A stretch of DNA of 64,000 bases. Source: Larus michahellis (Eukaryota; Chordata; Aves; Charadriiformes; Laridae). This document shows positions 13,301-25,100 of this stretch, piece by piece (positions within the stretch are counted from its first letter, which is position 1; every line of letters begins with the position of its first letter). A program made the translations under genes and the position numbers. The stretch is from the NCBI RefSeq assembly GCF_964199755.1, contig NC_133897.1, positions 113,345,579-113,409,578 of the forward strand, written 5' to 3'. Below the pieces are notes generated by a model that was not told the origin of the DNA, ran no database searches, and saw nothing but the letters and a program-made list of their open reading frames with translations.

Positions 13301-16300
13301 TCCATTACTTGGACAAAAATCATACTGAGGGAGTTTACATGTGGCATATTCTTCCGCTAAGGAGTTGATAACTCTGTGAAGACGGTATCACAGCAAAAAA
13401 AGGTTTAAGTAGGTGTAGATTCAAGCGCTGGTCCCAGGGAAGCGATGCGTTCAGGGTACGTCCATGTGAGGTACCTGAGCCAGCCTGTGAAAGGGATACT
13501 TCTGCTTCCCTCCTCACCGCCCCAGCCTCTCCTTGTCCCACTCCCTCTTTGTTGCAAAAAGTGCCCGTTCACCTCAGCCCCTTCATCTGGGCACATCGTC
13601 AGTAATTAGAAGACAGGCAGGTTGGACATTTCTTAGAGACGTAACTGGCCAGACCTTCAGAGCTGGTGCAAAACTTTTGGAATTAGAAGGGATGCACAGA
13701 GTTACAGCAGTTCAAGATATGGACCACAGAGGTCAAAGAGCCAGATGAGCTACAGACAAGTGTTTATTCTGCTAAAATTCACTTCGATTTCTGTGAGTTA
13801 GCCTGGATCTTCCGTGAGTTTGCCCAAGGAGTCACCTCCACTCACACAGTGTAATGAGAGCCAGTGTAGTCTCATTGCATGAGTTTTATAAGTTTTGGGA
13901 AGTAATTCCTTCTTGTCCCTCAAGACATGAACCCACCCCTCATAAGGAGAAAGGGGCTGCCTGTAGTCATGATTTTTTTCCATCCTGGACCTTCTTCTGC
14001 CCACTCTGCCACAGCCAAGGGACTAAGCAGCCGCGGATGTGACCAGTCTGCACCTTTTACACTCCCAGTATGATGGAGAAGACATCAAACAATGATAACA
14101 GTCCCAGCTCAGCATCAGAGCCTTGACTAGTAATACCCACTCTTTTTAAACCTAAAATCACTGGTAGAAAAATGTAAAAAAGAACATTAATGCTTGATAG
14201 TTCTTCCTGCTCAAAAAAGCAAAAACTAAGATTGCTGCAAATAGGATCGATTCCAGATCTCCTTCTTGTCCATTCACTAGATCTGAGAAACAACAGAGGA
14301 ATCCCACAAAGAGCCAAGGGTGACCAAGAAGACAGCATGCTGGGTTTCTGTTTGTTTTTCTTCAGATGTTGAACAAGGGCAACAGAAACCACTGGTTCCC
14401 AGGTTAAATTGCCCCGTCTCACAAACTACTTGTGGAGGACAGGCTCCTGAGAGGGAAACGTGGATATAAACCAAACCACCCTGGCTGGCCCATGCTGCTT
14501 TGCCAGGGTCTCCTCTGGGAGATCCTAAGAGCTTTCAACTTCACTTCAATAGAAAAGGGACCGTAGCAGAAATTGTCTCCTACTGTTGACCACTTCAGCT
14601 TATACAAGCTATGTTTAGTTTTATAACACTGTCTTTTCCTTGCTTTATGTGAGCCGGGCAATCACAGCAATGAAGTTACTGTCATCAATGTGGTTTATTA
14701 GCCCTTAACGTGTTAGTGACGCTCGGCCTGCCCCATGGTGGGACGGCCACGCTGGAGAAATGAGTGCTTGATAGACACCAGCATCTTCCACAGGGCAAGC
14801 CCTCAGCCCGGATCACTGCAGACAAAGTGCTATTTCTGTTACACTTCAACAATGTGTGTTTCTTTGGTGCTTTGGTTGGCAGTGAACGGAATCACACACC
14901 TCATCCCACGGTTTTCTTGCAGTACCAGCAGCGCTGCCCGGGACAGGGCGGATGCTCAGCATCTGGCATCCCCATGCACAGCTGGAGCTCAAGGGAAATG
15001 GGGCAGCTCTGCCGCTGCCCGAAATGTGCCAAGGCGGTCTCCACCTTTCCCCAGCACCAACTTGTTTCCTAGCCATCTATGTCATCTGCCCCCCAGCAAT
15101 CCTGAGCCGCAAAGCCCCAGACCGCTTTCCAGAGAAAATGACTGACATCCTCTGAAGAGAGCTAGGGATTCATCAGACCAGTTTCCTAAGTCCCAAACAA
15201 GCTTGCAGGTGAAACCTGGTGAGATTTTATTGCAGGCAAGAGGAAGGTGGACACTGGATTTCTGTCAGATTGTATTTGAAGGTTCATTCCAGAAATAGAG
15301 CTACACACATTTTTAATTATTTGTATTATTAATTTATTAATAATCATATCCAGGTCTCTGAAATTTCTGTCTGCTTTCTGACAGCACATGTTTTTAGCCT
15401 CCTACCAATCTTTTCACAAACAGAAGAGCTATAATTGTCTGTGTTTATACAAAATAAGACTTCCCTAAGTCACACAGGAAGGGAACACAAGAAATCTAGA
15501 GCAAAATAGGAAACGTAACTGGATCTTGGTTCCTCTCTTGACCATCAGAAAATCCAAGCTGAAACTTTCAATTTCAGAAAACGTCTCAGTTTCACAGTCC
15601 TTACGCATTTATATGTGCTTTCAGTGTTCAGGAGAACCAGATGTTTTGCACCAGCCTCTGCTGTCAGTTACTATGGCACATATCTGTGCTAACTTCACCA
15701 GTTACAGGCGAATTAGTCAATTAAATGTTCTGTGTATTTTCACTAAGACACTAATGGCTCTTGCACCTGCTTGCGGGATTTAGCTGAAAAACGTATCTTA
15801 AAATTAGTTAACAAGCTCCACGGTGGGAAAGAACTGCATCCATTTTAACAGCATGCTCACACGTGGTTCCCAGAAGACGATGTGTTTTGGGGTGGAAACA
15901 CCTCTGGAGGTCACCAAGTCCAACCTCCTTCCTCCTCAAAGCAGGGCTGTTGGCCAGCACTGGTTCAGATCAGCATCATTTATAATTATTTTGCACAGAG
16001 ACCATTGTTCTACATCCCAGGGATGCAGAACAGCAGACTTTTCATGGACTTCACTGACTTTTGGCGTCTTATCTGGGCAGGGGCAGGGGCAAATATAAAC
16101 CCTGTTTAGTATGTGTAAAAGGGATATATTGTGAGAGTTGTGTGTTGATTCTCTGAAGCTACCTACAGTTGTATTATTGGAGAAACTCAGGGCACTAATG
16201 AAGCTTGGGTAAATGTTGCCCCTAAAGCGTGCCATGAGCTGAAGGAGAAATGCTGACTCCGTGGCAGCTCACGTGGACTTTACAGCATGAGCCATGAATA

Positions 16301-19300
16301 TCAGCATCTACGATTTGTCTAAATCCCTCTCCCCGATGGCTGCGTGGGTGCTCTTAACTCGGTGCACCCTGAATTGCACCTCGGGAAAACAGCTGAACAA
16401 GGTGGATGTGAGTAACACCCCCCCGCCCCCTCAGTGCATCCCCCTCTCTCCAGGAAGGATCGAGTGTCCTTGAAAGATGAAGGCACAAGCTGTCTGCGTG
16501 GTCTTTGCCTTTCACTCCCAGTATAAGCCTGCTTACAGCACACGGCGCTGCCCCTCCCCACGTCACCAGCCGACTAGAAAGCCTCTACTGTCACGGCCCG
16601 AGATGTAGACGAATAGCACATCGCCAACCCAAAAACAGGCACTAGGAAAGCGGAAAACACTGCTTTTATCTTGCGGGGCGGCATTTATTCTTCTTGATCT
16701 AATTACTTGTCATCCATGTAGCGAGCTAAAAAATTAGTTCCATAATCTTTTATCGGTCCGTAAAATTTACTTCAAGGTTTAGCAGAGCAGAGACAAATGC
16801 TAATGCTGCCGTCTCTCTTGCCATTGAAAAAATGCAAAATAGGGTTTGAAAGGAAAATAGCTAGGCCATGCTCTTTTGCCAATGACAGAAATCCTTGCAG
16901 AGGCAGAAACAGTTACCCTTAGGAACAAATACTACAGGTCTCTGCAGTTTCAGTTTCTGATGTCAGGGGGTGGAAGCCCGAGGGTGAAATTCCCTCCCCT
17001 CCTGCCATGGACTTGGAGCTGTGCAGGACACCCCCGGGGCTGACAGACGGGCCTGGGGGTACCCGTCTGCTTGAGGCTGGTGCTTGGCTCACAGCGGTGA
17101 GCTGCCATGGAGCCCGGCCGGCGCCACGGACACCATTCCCATTCCCGCTGGAGAGGGACATAAAGCTTTCACCCTAGCCAGCGGCAGCCGGCCACGTCGT
17201 ACACTTCACAACCTGGCGTTAGGGCTTGGAAAAGACGAAAAAGCGTAAAATCGCTGGTTACTGTTCTCCCAGGCTGCTCCCCAACTGAAAAACGTGCTTA
17301 GGACGCCCGTGCCCATCTATGGTACCCAAAGTTAACAACTAAAAGGAAGACAGATGCAAAATAAGAGCTCGGCAAATGTGTCCATTTCTAGCACACGAGT
17401 TGCCAAGTCCCTAGTATGTTTTTTTACCATAAATTACTGTCTGCCAGCTTCTTGTATGATTTGAAGCATAAAGTCAGCCTTTTCTAGATCAAATAAAAAG
17501 CTGAACTAAAATGTTAATTTCAGAGAACTGCAGATGAGGGAATTAATCTAACTCCGCTCCTGCTGTGCAGTCTTATACATACAAAACCAAACGGTGCCAT
17601 GTTTCAGGTGCTTTGAAGGGTGAGAATCTGCAGGAGAACGTTAGAAAGATAAGAAATAACAACGTATTCCTTAAAACGTTGAGGTGGTGTCACTTCAACG
17701 TGAAACGGATGGCCTGATTCATTGCATTGCCCTTTTATCACAGATAATGCCTAACGAGGGTTTCTCTCTGCTTCGTTACAGAACCACGACCGCACGTGCA
17801 TCGCGTGCAGAATCATCTACCGGTCGGATGAGCACCATCCTCCCATCTTACCCCCCAAGGCGGACCTGACTATAGGGCTACACGGAGAGTGGGTGAGCCA
17901 GCGCTGCGAGGTGCGGCCTGAGGTCCTCTTCCTCACTCGCCACTTCATCTTCCATGACAACAACAACACCTGGGAAGGTCACTACTACCACTACTCCGAC
18001 CCCATCTGCAAGCACCCCACCTTCACCATCTATGCCAAGGGACGCTACAGCCGGGGCGTGCACTCCTCCAAAGTGATGGGCGGCACGGAGTTTGTGTTCA
18101 AAGGTAGAGTGGCTCGCTACACTGGGGGCGGAGGTGGCCACGTAGTTACGGAGCAGAGCAGGGTTTGCTCATAACGACTTGGCTGCTGATGATTTCATTC
18201 TGCCGTTTTCGGGGGTTAGTCATTTCTTGGGAAGATTTGCAGGCGTTGTGTGGATGCACAGCCAAACCATACAGCTGCACAGCATTTCACACCACTGAAG
18301 CAACACGCATTTGAGGCAGGGATCTTTTAAGTACAGCACAAGAAAGTAAGATTTCACATCACTCCGTCTTGGAGTCCCATGGCCAGACTTCAAGTATCTA
18401 AGCAAAGTGTCTGAGATTAGATCTGTGTCCTAGGGCTCCTTCAGCAGAGAGAAAAAAGCACCTTCAGAAGGCTTTTCAGGTCGGGAGTGGTATAAATCAT
18501 CTTCTGTTGAAGACAGATGTAGCAGCAGCATGTGTCCTTTCATCAGCTTCCAAGGGGCCCTAGAGCACGTAAGGATGTCCCTAAAGACAGCTCTGATTAA
18601 TCCCACCACAGCGAAGACTAGATGTAGCTAACCGAAACCCCTCGAGTACTTTGGGAAGCAGCGCTCAGTGGTGACGCCACCCGGGTCCCTGCGGCTGAGA
18701 AGCCTTCCTGCGCAAACAGCCCCATAGCACCCCGCTTAGACAGAGCGCAGCGGCTTTAACCACTCGCACAAACAGACATCTCCAAAACATGACGTCCCGC
18801 CACGGCGCCAGCCCCAGCGGAGCCTCTGGAAGCCCCAAGCACTCTGTGGGCTCTTCCTATTTCAGCTTCCATGTGAGAAGCATATAGCTTCTTGTATGGC
18901 TCCAATTTAGGAAAGCATCTAACTATCAGGAATAATTTACTAATCTGGTATTTTCACAGGAGGCAGGAGATACCCTTGCCCATCAGAGCTTTGGCTCTTT
19001 ACAGCTGCATGCAGCATGTCCCAGCTCAGCTCCCGGGGTGAAATCCAGTTTTTGCTTAATTTCTGGTTTACGGTATGCCAACTTCACTGGAAACATTCAA
19101 GGTCAGGCTGGATGGGGCTCTGAGCAACCCGATCTAGTTGAAGATGTCCCTGCTCATTGCAGGGGGGTTGGACTAGATGACCTTTAAAGGTCCCTTCCAA
19201 CCCAACACATTCTATGATTCTATAACTTACCTCACAGATCAAGGTCACTCCTTTGGTTTTGGTAAAACTTTTAGGTTCACTTTCCACAGATTACCTTTTA

Positions 19301-20755
19301 CACCAGCTAGATTAAATAATGTGAACTGTAGAGCCACTGAATCAAATATCTGTTTATAAAACCTGAGAATAAAATTCCCACCAATTTTTACTATAAAAAG
19401 ACGTACACGCTGTTAATGACCTGCGAGAGTATTCGGGATTTTGGTGTGTCGCGAGGCATGAGAGCTGGTTATTTGCCTCTGTTTTGGTCAGCACTGAGTT
19501 ATTCAGACCCCCTTTTCTTGATATACAGTGTCAAGCACACACCTGGAAAAATCTCTATTCAGCTTCCATAGGCTCATTCAATTTGGCTTTTCACAACTTC
19601 TGAAACTCAGCTGAAAAACAAAACTTTACGGCCCTTGAGCTCCTTTGAAATACAGGCAACTTGGAACTGAAGAAGCTGCAGCACTTCTATGTTTGATACT
19701 GCAAGCTGCAGCCACTGTTCAGATAAGAGAAAAACCATCTTTCTGTAGTTCAGCAATACTTTATAATAGTCATGCAAAAAAGGACAGGAAACATAGGTAG
19801 ATAGTGCAACTGTGGCCCTTTCCAAATTTTCCAGTTGGAACTAATTATTTCATTAGCTTTACAGGGTGACGTCTTAAAAAAATGATGAAAAATACATTAT
19901 AAACAGTCCTACTTATGGATTAATGTGGACAGTAGTAAAACCTGAGTGAAGTTTTATTGTTTCCTCTTTTATCTCTCTCCTAGCATAACCAACTTGGCTT
20001 TATCTGTAAAGGATTGTCTGGAATTTATGAAAAGCTCTGCTTAATCTCTGACTGAGATACGTGGCCATGAGGTTTTCTTCAACTGAGTTTGTGCGTGTGT
20101 GTGTTCTGTGCAAGAAGTAATTACGTAAAAGACACAAAACGATGCAAATAGATTTGCTGGCCACACCTGCAAATATAAAAAATTGATTTAAGAATGAACA
20201 AGGAGAGACAATTCTGATTTGACAGGTACACCCCAATCCGCATGTCACCTTTTGCTTGTGGTTTTGTCCCTCTGCTAATAGCTCCTCTCTTCCTCTCTCG
20301 CAGTGAACCACATGAAGGTCACTCCCATGGATATATCCACAGCCTCTCTGCTCAACGTCTTCAACGGGAACGAGTGCGGAGCCCAGGGGTCCTGGCAAGT
20401 TGGGGTTCAGCAAGACGTCACCCACACGAACGGCTGCATCGCCCTCGGCATCCGCCTACCTCACACCGAGTACGAAATCTTCAAAATGGAGCAGGACGCC
20501 CGGGGCAGGTACTTGCTGTACAACGGCCAGAGACCGAGCGACGGGTCCAGCCCCGACCGACCGGAGAAGAGAGCCACTTCCTACCAGATGCCTTTAATTC
20601 AGTGCGCTTCATCCGTACCCAGATCCGAAGAGTCACCAGAGGAGAATAAAATAAGGCTGTATAGCAGCAGGGCACCGGAAAAATATCCCAGCGCCCCAGC
20701 TCTTGCTTTGGTGTTGTTTATTTGTACTGTGTCATATTGGGACATTCTCAGCTAG
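1178..20755 (+). CDS. APCDD1: APCDD1, Wnt/BMP antagonist (partial gene; join of exons 1178-1361, 2708-3239, 17782-18103, 20304-20755)
   Basis: APCDD1 is a cell-surface glycoprotein that inhibits Wnt (and BMP) signalling and is itself a beta-catenin/TCF target. The four joined exons encode 496 residues plus stop. The human protein has about 514, so only a short signal-peptide exon of about 18-20 residues is missing, upstream of the window. The product consists of two Cys-rich APCDDC domains (roughly exons 2-3, then exons 4-5) followed by a C-terminal membrane segment. I recognised the family by near-complete identity to remembered vertebrate APCDD1 in blocks such as [16 protein letters not shown] and [10 protein letters not shown]. 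Splice phases run 1, 2, 0, 1 and agree at every junction, with AG acceptors and GT donors throughout. N-glycosylation sequons (NNT, NHT, NNNT) support an extracellular location. No frameshift or premature stop is present. The human disease substitution in hereditary hypotrichosis lies in the signal peptide, which is not in this window. Confidence 0.97.
1362..2707 (+). other. APCDD1 intron 2
   Basis: A 1346-bp intron with a GTAAGG donor and a CCCACAG acceptor. Only the A-rich tract at 2029-2068 stands out. Confidence 0.9.
2029..2068. repeat. A-rich tract in APCDD1 intron 2
   Basis: Runs of A broken by single G or C over about 40 bp. No retroposed gene body is attached on either side. Confidence 0.8.
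2708..3239 (+). CDS. APCDD1: APCDD1 exon 3 (bulk of first APCDDC domain)
   Basis: This 532-nt exon follows a CCCACAG acceptor. It supplies one base that completes the split Gly codon, then 177 codons, and ends in phase 0 at AAG|GTACGTG. It covers most of the first APCDDC domain. Visible features are Cys residues at [24 protein letters not shown] and NGCECTK; sequons NNT (HNNTF) and NHT; and the conserved block [20 protein letters not shown]. It is the largest coding exon, as in other vertebrates. Confidence 0.97.
5811..6095 (-). mobile_element. CR1 LINE fragment (about 285 bp)
   Basis: Starts with tandem AGAATCAC units (a CR1 3' tail variant), then GGGACCTCTAGAGATCATCT, the CACAACCTCCCTGGGCAGCC block and CCCCTCGTCCTGTCACTGGG. 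It is a well preserved 5'-truncated CR1 on the minus strand inside APCDD1 intron 3. Confidence 0.93.
15885..15985 (-). mobile_element. Degraded old CR1 fragment
   Basis: CTCTGGAGGTCACCAAGTCC followed by CAACC and a CAAAGCAGGGCTG block resembles the CR1 3' region in reverse orientation. The terminal repeat tail is lost. Boundaries are uncertain; it lies in APCDD1 intron 3. Confidence 0.6.
17782..18103 (+). CDS. APCDD1: APCDD1 exon 4 (start of second APCDDC domain)
   Basis: This 322-nt exon begins in phase 0 after TTACAG and ends one base into a codon at AAAG|GTAGAG. It encodes the CIACRII linker and the start of the second APCDDC domain, with [17 protein letters not shown] echoing the CEVRAGPEF block of exon 3 (internal duplication of the family). 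The tract HDNNNTWEG holds a sequon. It lies 14.5 kb downstream of exon 3 and is much richer in GC than the flanking intron. Confidence 0.97.
18104..20303 (+). other. APCDD1 intron 4
   Basis: A 2.2-kb intron. It contains a CpG-enriched block at 18655-18835 with a TGACGTCC half-CRE, and the CR1 tail at 19086-19226. No extra exon seen. Confidence 0.88.
19086..19226 (+). mobile_element. CR1 LINE 3'-end fragment
   Basis: Typical plus-strand CR1 3' end: ATTCAAGGTCAGGCTGGATG, GGTTGGACTAGATGACCTTT, CCCTTCCAACCCAACACATT and the terminal TCTATGATTCTATA repeat. It is inserted in APCDD1 intron 4, about 1.1 kb before exon 5. Confidence 0.93.
20304..20755 (+). CDS. APCDD1: APCDD1 exon 5 (terminal coding exon with membrane segment)
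   Basis: The terminal exon enters in phase 1 after CTCGCAG, completes a Val codon ([10 protein letters not shown]) and stops at TAG 20753-20755. It finishes the second APCDDC domain ([36 protein letters not shown]). A poorly conserved Ser/Glu-rich juxtamembrane stretch follows, then a hydrophobic segment ([16 protein letters not shown]) five residues from the stop. This fits the short type I membrane anchor known for APCDD1. The juxtamembrane stretch differs from the human sequence, as expected for an unconstrained spacer. Confidence 0.96.
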
Positions 20756-21380
20756 AAGTGAAAAAAAACTTTATTTTTCATGACTACAAAGCCAGGATTC
20801 CAGCAGACTGGGGGTTGTTTTTCTTCCGAAAGAAAGGGACATTTATTTTCTTGATGCACTTGAATGCCTGAGAACTGTTGTTCTTTTCCTTACTTCCCCC
20901 CTCCTCCTTGAATCCCAAACGGCACTCGTTTGATGTTTGTGCTTTGAACTTCATCCAGTCTGATCCCTGGCCTGACATGACTGCACAAAAGTAATTGCAC
21001 TTTAGGACTGCAGACTTTTGGGGGGAGGGAAGGGGGTCTCCTTTTATTATTATTTTTTAACTGCTGGGGGGAACGTTATGATCCTGCTTCGGTCGTCTCT
21101 GCCATCTTACCGTTGTGGTACTCTTCTCCCCAGCGCCCGGTTTCTCATCAGGATTTAGCTCTGGGGAAGGGCTCGGTGTCGTGCCAGTACTGTGATAGCA
21201 GCTTCCCCCTCTGACTTCACAGCTCTGATGTAGATATGTACATAAGGAGGAAACCCACAAAGATTTATCTTGTCATTATCTCACAGCTCGTAACACAAAA
21301 AGAAACAGCAAATCAACAGCCCTCCGGTCAGATAGCGCTAAAGGGTTGATACTTCTAATTAAAAAATATTCCAAGTAATT
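20756..21380 (+). other. APCDD1: APCDD1 proximal 3' untranslated region (end approximate)
   Basis: Non-coding sequence directly after the APCDD1 stop. It is assigned as 3'UTR by position; the end is set only by an ATTAAA hexamer at 21358-21363. Transcript data would be needed to fix the end. Confidence 0.5.
21358..21363 (+). terminator. Candidate poly(A) signal ATTAAA for APCDD1
   Basis: This is the first canonical-type hexamer after the APCDD1 stop, about 600 nt downstream. ATTAAA is the second most common vertebrate poly(A) signal. In AT-rich DNA it may occur by chance. Confidence 0.3.
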
Positions 21381-21596
21381 TAAGCTATTTTTACAATCAT
21401 TAAGTTGTAAAAATAACCAGTGATTTAATATTTTCTCATTCAGTTTCCTTAGCTCTGGAATTGCTTCGAGGCCTCCCTTTGTACCTAGCGAGTAGTTAAC
21501 AACCAAGCCCCCTTAAAGCCAGACAGAAGCAGCATTTTTCTGTCGGCTGCACACAGTGCAGGTAAGTCGCCGACACAAGGCTGCAGGGACTTCTTC

Positions 21597-21760
21597 TGTT
21601 TTCATATTCCTGAGGCCTTGCCTACACCCCGTGCGGTATTTGTGCCTCGGATTTTGTGCCAGCCAGGTGGGCAAAGTAAAGCAGCAAGCGGGCTCCAACG
21701 TGTTCTGTAACACTGTTTAGCAGCGTATTTTTAGTGATGTGACCTCACGTCGGAACAAGT
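21597..21760 (+). repeat. Spaced direct duplication, copy 1
   Basis: A segment of about 164 bp starting TGTTTTCATATTCCTGAGG and ending near CGGAACAAG recurs 435 bp downstream at 22032-22196, with about 14 substitutions and one 1-bp indel (about 91% identity). It lies about 0.85 kb after the APCDD1 stop. It does not match CR1 or the LTR; its class is unknown. Confidence 0.93.
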
Positions 21761-22031
21761 GAAAGGTTGCAGCAGCGAGCGCACCGTGGCCTCCAGGATC
21801 ACTTGTAGTTCAGAGAGGCAGAAAGCAGCTGGAAACAGACCGGCATCCATGGGATGGAGGGAGACTGGCCTAGTCTTACCAGAGGGAGGAGCAAGAGTTG
21901 CACAAATGCAGCCACGTCCTCCTCCCTTTTCTTCCTGCTGGACCATCCCAACGCGTACCAAATCGGGATTGGTTTGGGGAGAGACTGCGGGGAAGGTGGA
22001 TAGACACAGCCCTCAGAGAGCATTCTTCCTT

Positions 22032-22196
22032 TGTTTTCATATTCCCGAGGCCTTACGTACTCCACGTGCAGTATTTGTGCCTTGGATTTTGTGCCAGCCA
22101 GGTGGGCAAAGTAAAGAAGCAAGTGGGCTCCAACGTGTTCTGTAACACTATTTTAGCAGTGTAGTTTTAGTGATGCGACCTCACGTAGGAACAAGA
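22032..22196 (+). repeat. Spaced direct duplication, copy 2
   Basis: Second copy of the segment at 21597-21760 (starts TGTTTTCATATTCCCGAGG, ends AGGAACAAG). The longest shared block is GGATTTTGTGCCAGCCAGGT and onward. Several differences are C/T or G/A at CpG positions, consistent with methylation decay after duplication. Confidence 0.93.
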
Positions 22197-25100
22197 GCCT
22201 GCCCTGGAAACCCTCAGTTTTCCCCAGTGGCAAATAAATCCTTGTGTGCTCACTGATGTGAATCAGTGCAGACTCTGGAGGGGCAGCAGGGGAGATATTT
22301 AAGGCCAGCAAGGAGGTAGGTACAAGTTCATGGAGAACCATGCTCCCCAGCTTTAACGGGGAGCGAGCTGAGGGCGCAGCTTAACCGTGCAGCATTTGGG
22401 CTGTGGCCTTTACCGATACACACGTGTTTAGGCTTACGGGAGGAGCAGGAACCCATGCAAGAAAAAGAAGGAGTAAGGTCATAGCATTTCTTCATCAGTA
22501 TCAGCAGCCTCTAGCTGCCCAGTCCAGTAGTAGAGAAAGCAAGCCTGTAATGTGTTCTTTTCAGAGGAAAAGCTTGTCTTGAATGAAGGTCTTTCAGCTT
22601 TACATAGGTGAGTCTCTATGCTCTGTGCTATAGCAAAAGCATTATTTGAAAATACAATGATAGCATGGACCTCGCTAGCAAAAATAGCAGGAAAAAGCCG
22701 TTCAAGTAGCAAATGGCTATGCTCTGGTTCCCTACCTTCTCAAAGTCCATGCTTGACAGATTTTCCAAGCTGGTATCAGCCTTGGATGCAAACTTCCTCA
22801 GAGTGGGAACAAAACTGCTTCACCCGGTTTTGAGACAGCAAAAGGAAGTGGAGAAGGAACAATCACAGACTCTCACTGCCAGGTCAGGTCGCATCTTTCA
22901 TGTTTTTTTCCTCAGACGGAGGGAAAACTCACTAACAGTCAGGAACAGAGCTCAGGCTGGCTCAGTAATCACCTGAGAAAGTGTTCATCCATCCATCTGA
23001 TAGCAGATCCTCCTTCAGCCTGCTGGAAGGAGCTGAAAGCCAACTCACCACGATGAATCAAACCCTATGAACAGCTGCTCTGATCAGCATTTCTTAATGA
23101 TTTTCTGCTCCACAGAATCAAACCTACTAGAAGAGTCAGTTTGGCGCCCGTTGCTGGTAGGGAGGCATCAGGAGCAGAGTTTTAACTAGAGGGTCAAGAA
23201 GGAGACACGATGCCTCTGAAAGAGAAGCTAGGAACCAGGACAGGTGGTTTTCTCTAGCTAGACTTGAGCGTTGTATTCAACAGATTGACGCCAGCGTATC
23301 TCCGACTGAGTTCCTGAGCTCTTGCAATCAAACGAGTCCCTTAAATACTAGCTTCAGTTCTGACTTCTGTTTTGAGACCTAGCAGCATGAGTGAATGCAC
23401 ATTTTTATTTATGAGGATGGGAATGGTGGGATGTTCCCTAGATCACACAAGACAAGCAACTATTCACACATTGGGTGGTGGTCCTGTCTCTGGAAAAGCA
23501 TCAATGGGTAGGAGCTGTCAGACCCCGTTCCTTCCATATGTACGCGCCACGCAGCTTCGGTCCCAGCTGAAATCTGCACACACTCGTGATGCAGGACAGA
23601 AGCAGAGAGCAAAGGAACTGCTCCGCAGCGTGGTGTTCTATACTCATCAGGGCAATGACCCACAATTTATTAGTGCTTCATGGCTCCTCTGTAAATTGCC
23701 TAATGTCAGAAATATTACCACAGTTTCAAGAGAAAGTGGACTGCCTAGTTCTTCGCTCTAAAAAGCACATTGATGTCTCAACTGTGTTCTGAATCACAGG
23801 CTTGCAAAGATCTAGGTTTTCCAAGGTCTACTGTTACAGTAAATGCAAACACGGCGCAATATAAAAATTGTACAAGAACTGCATTTTTTTTTTCTGTCAT
23901 CTAGAGATAGTCTGAAAGGAAGCACTTGAAAAATGCCTTCATGATGCGTGTCCGTCAATCTGATTTGGGGGTCCTCTAGTTTATTTGTAGTGTGGACCAG
24001 AAACATAATTTTATAATTTGGGTTCTTAGCATACACTGCACCAGCTTCCCTCCTTCTGCCTATATATTTTTTCTTTATTTTTCTATTAGCCACTAGAAGC
24101 TCAGTTGGACAAAGATATAAGTCTTCAGAGTGCATAGTTTAGTTCCCTATCCGTGTTCTCTGCAAGACTTCTCCTAGGTTACAGGCACAGAACTAAGCTT
24201 CCGTGATGTTTTGGTTTCATCACGCACTAAATTAACTGCTGCACAGCACCATATACTTTTGTGATGCAATATATTCCATTCATTTTATTTCTCCAACCTG
24301 ACCTCATGTGCTGGCAGCCCTGGCTGCTGAAAAAGTTAAGCCGCAAGCGGTTTAGCAGTGGAAGACCTACAAACCGAGTAATTTATCCCATCCAGAAGCG
24401 CCGAAGTTTTGAGAAGGGAAGCAATTAATGTTGGTATCTTCAGTAACTGCCAGTGTTGCCAGGACAGGTGAAAATTTTTCCCTCGGCACCACTGTCAGAT
24501 CCTACTCAAGGAGCCACCTGATAGAAGAAATGGTAACCCGAAGAAGTTATTGTGCAAATTGTTTTAACAGGTTCTAGTTAAGAAAAAGGACAAAAGGGAT
24601 CAGAAAAATCAAAACAAGTGTTCTTGCTCTGTTTCTATACCGTTTACTTATTGTGCCTGCTGCCCTGGGGTAGAATGTCATTTTTATGAAGAGAAGTCCG
24701 TGTTTTAAGGTATAATGTCTGTCTTGCTTGAGTTGGAGTGTGCTTGCTTAAAGTGCAGGATTAAAAAAAAAAAAATCTTTTTATTTTTGTAAAGTTATAG
24801 AAGATATTTTTCTTCTCAACTATGTTCCAGATTAAACTGCCAGGGAAGTTTAAGCACTTGTGAAACTATTGGTTGAAATAAAAAAGCCTAACTGAAAAAT
24901 TGAGGATTTCTTTGCATCCTATACATGTTAGCTTTCTGTTCTGTTGACTTTCCATCTATAAAAAAATCATAGATGTCTCAGAAAGTGATAACTGAAAATC
25001 CCCGTGTTGAACAACTCGTGCACAGAAAAGCTCATTTCTTACTATATACACAAGAAAACATTTTTCCTTGAGAAGATGTCGCTAGAAACAGCTCTGATGG

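Larger units (their letters stand above)
3240..17781 (+). other. APCDD1 intron 3 (14.5 kb)
   Basis: The large intron holds CR1 fragments at 5811-6095 and 15885-15985. The GC-richer blocks near 5.2 kb, 10.0-10.5 kb and 14.7-15.1 kb have open frames in several overlapping phases and look non-coding. Two stretches dense in homeodomain-type TAATTA sites (13175-13310 and 16640-16850) are possible enhancers. Elsewhere I see nothing I can support. Confidence 0.85.

Noticed and set aside
14735..15145. 136-codon open frame with overlapping frames on both strands
   Set aside because: Five overlapping frames are open over the same bases, the usual mark of composition and not coding.
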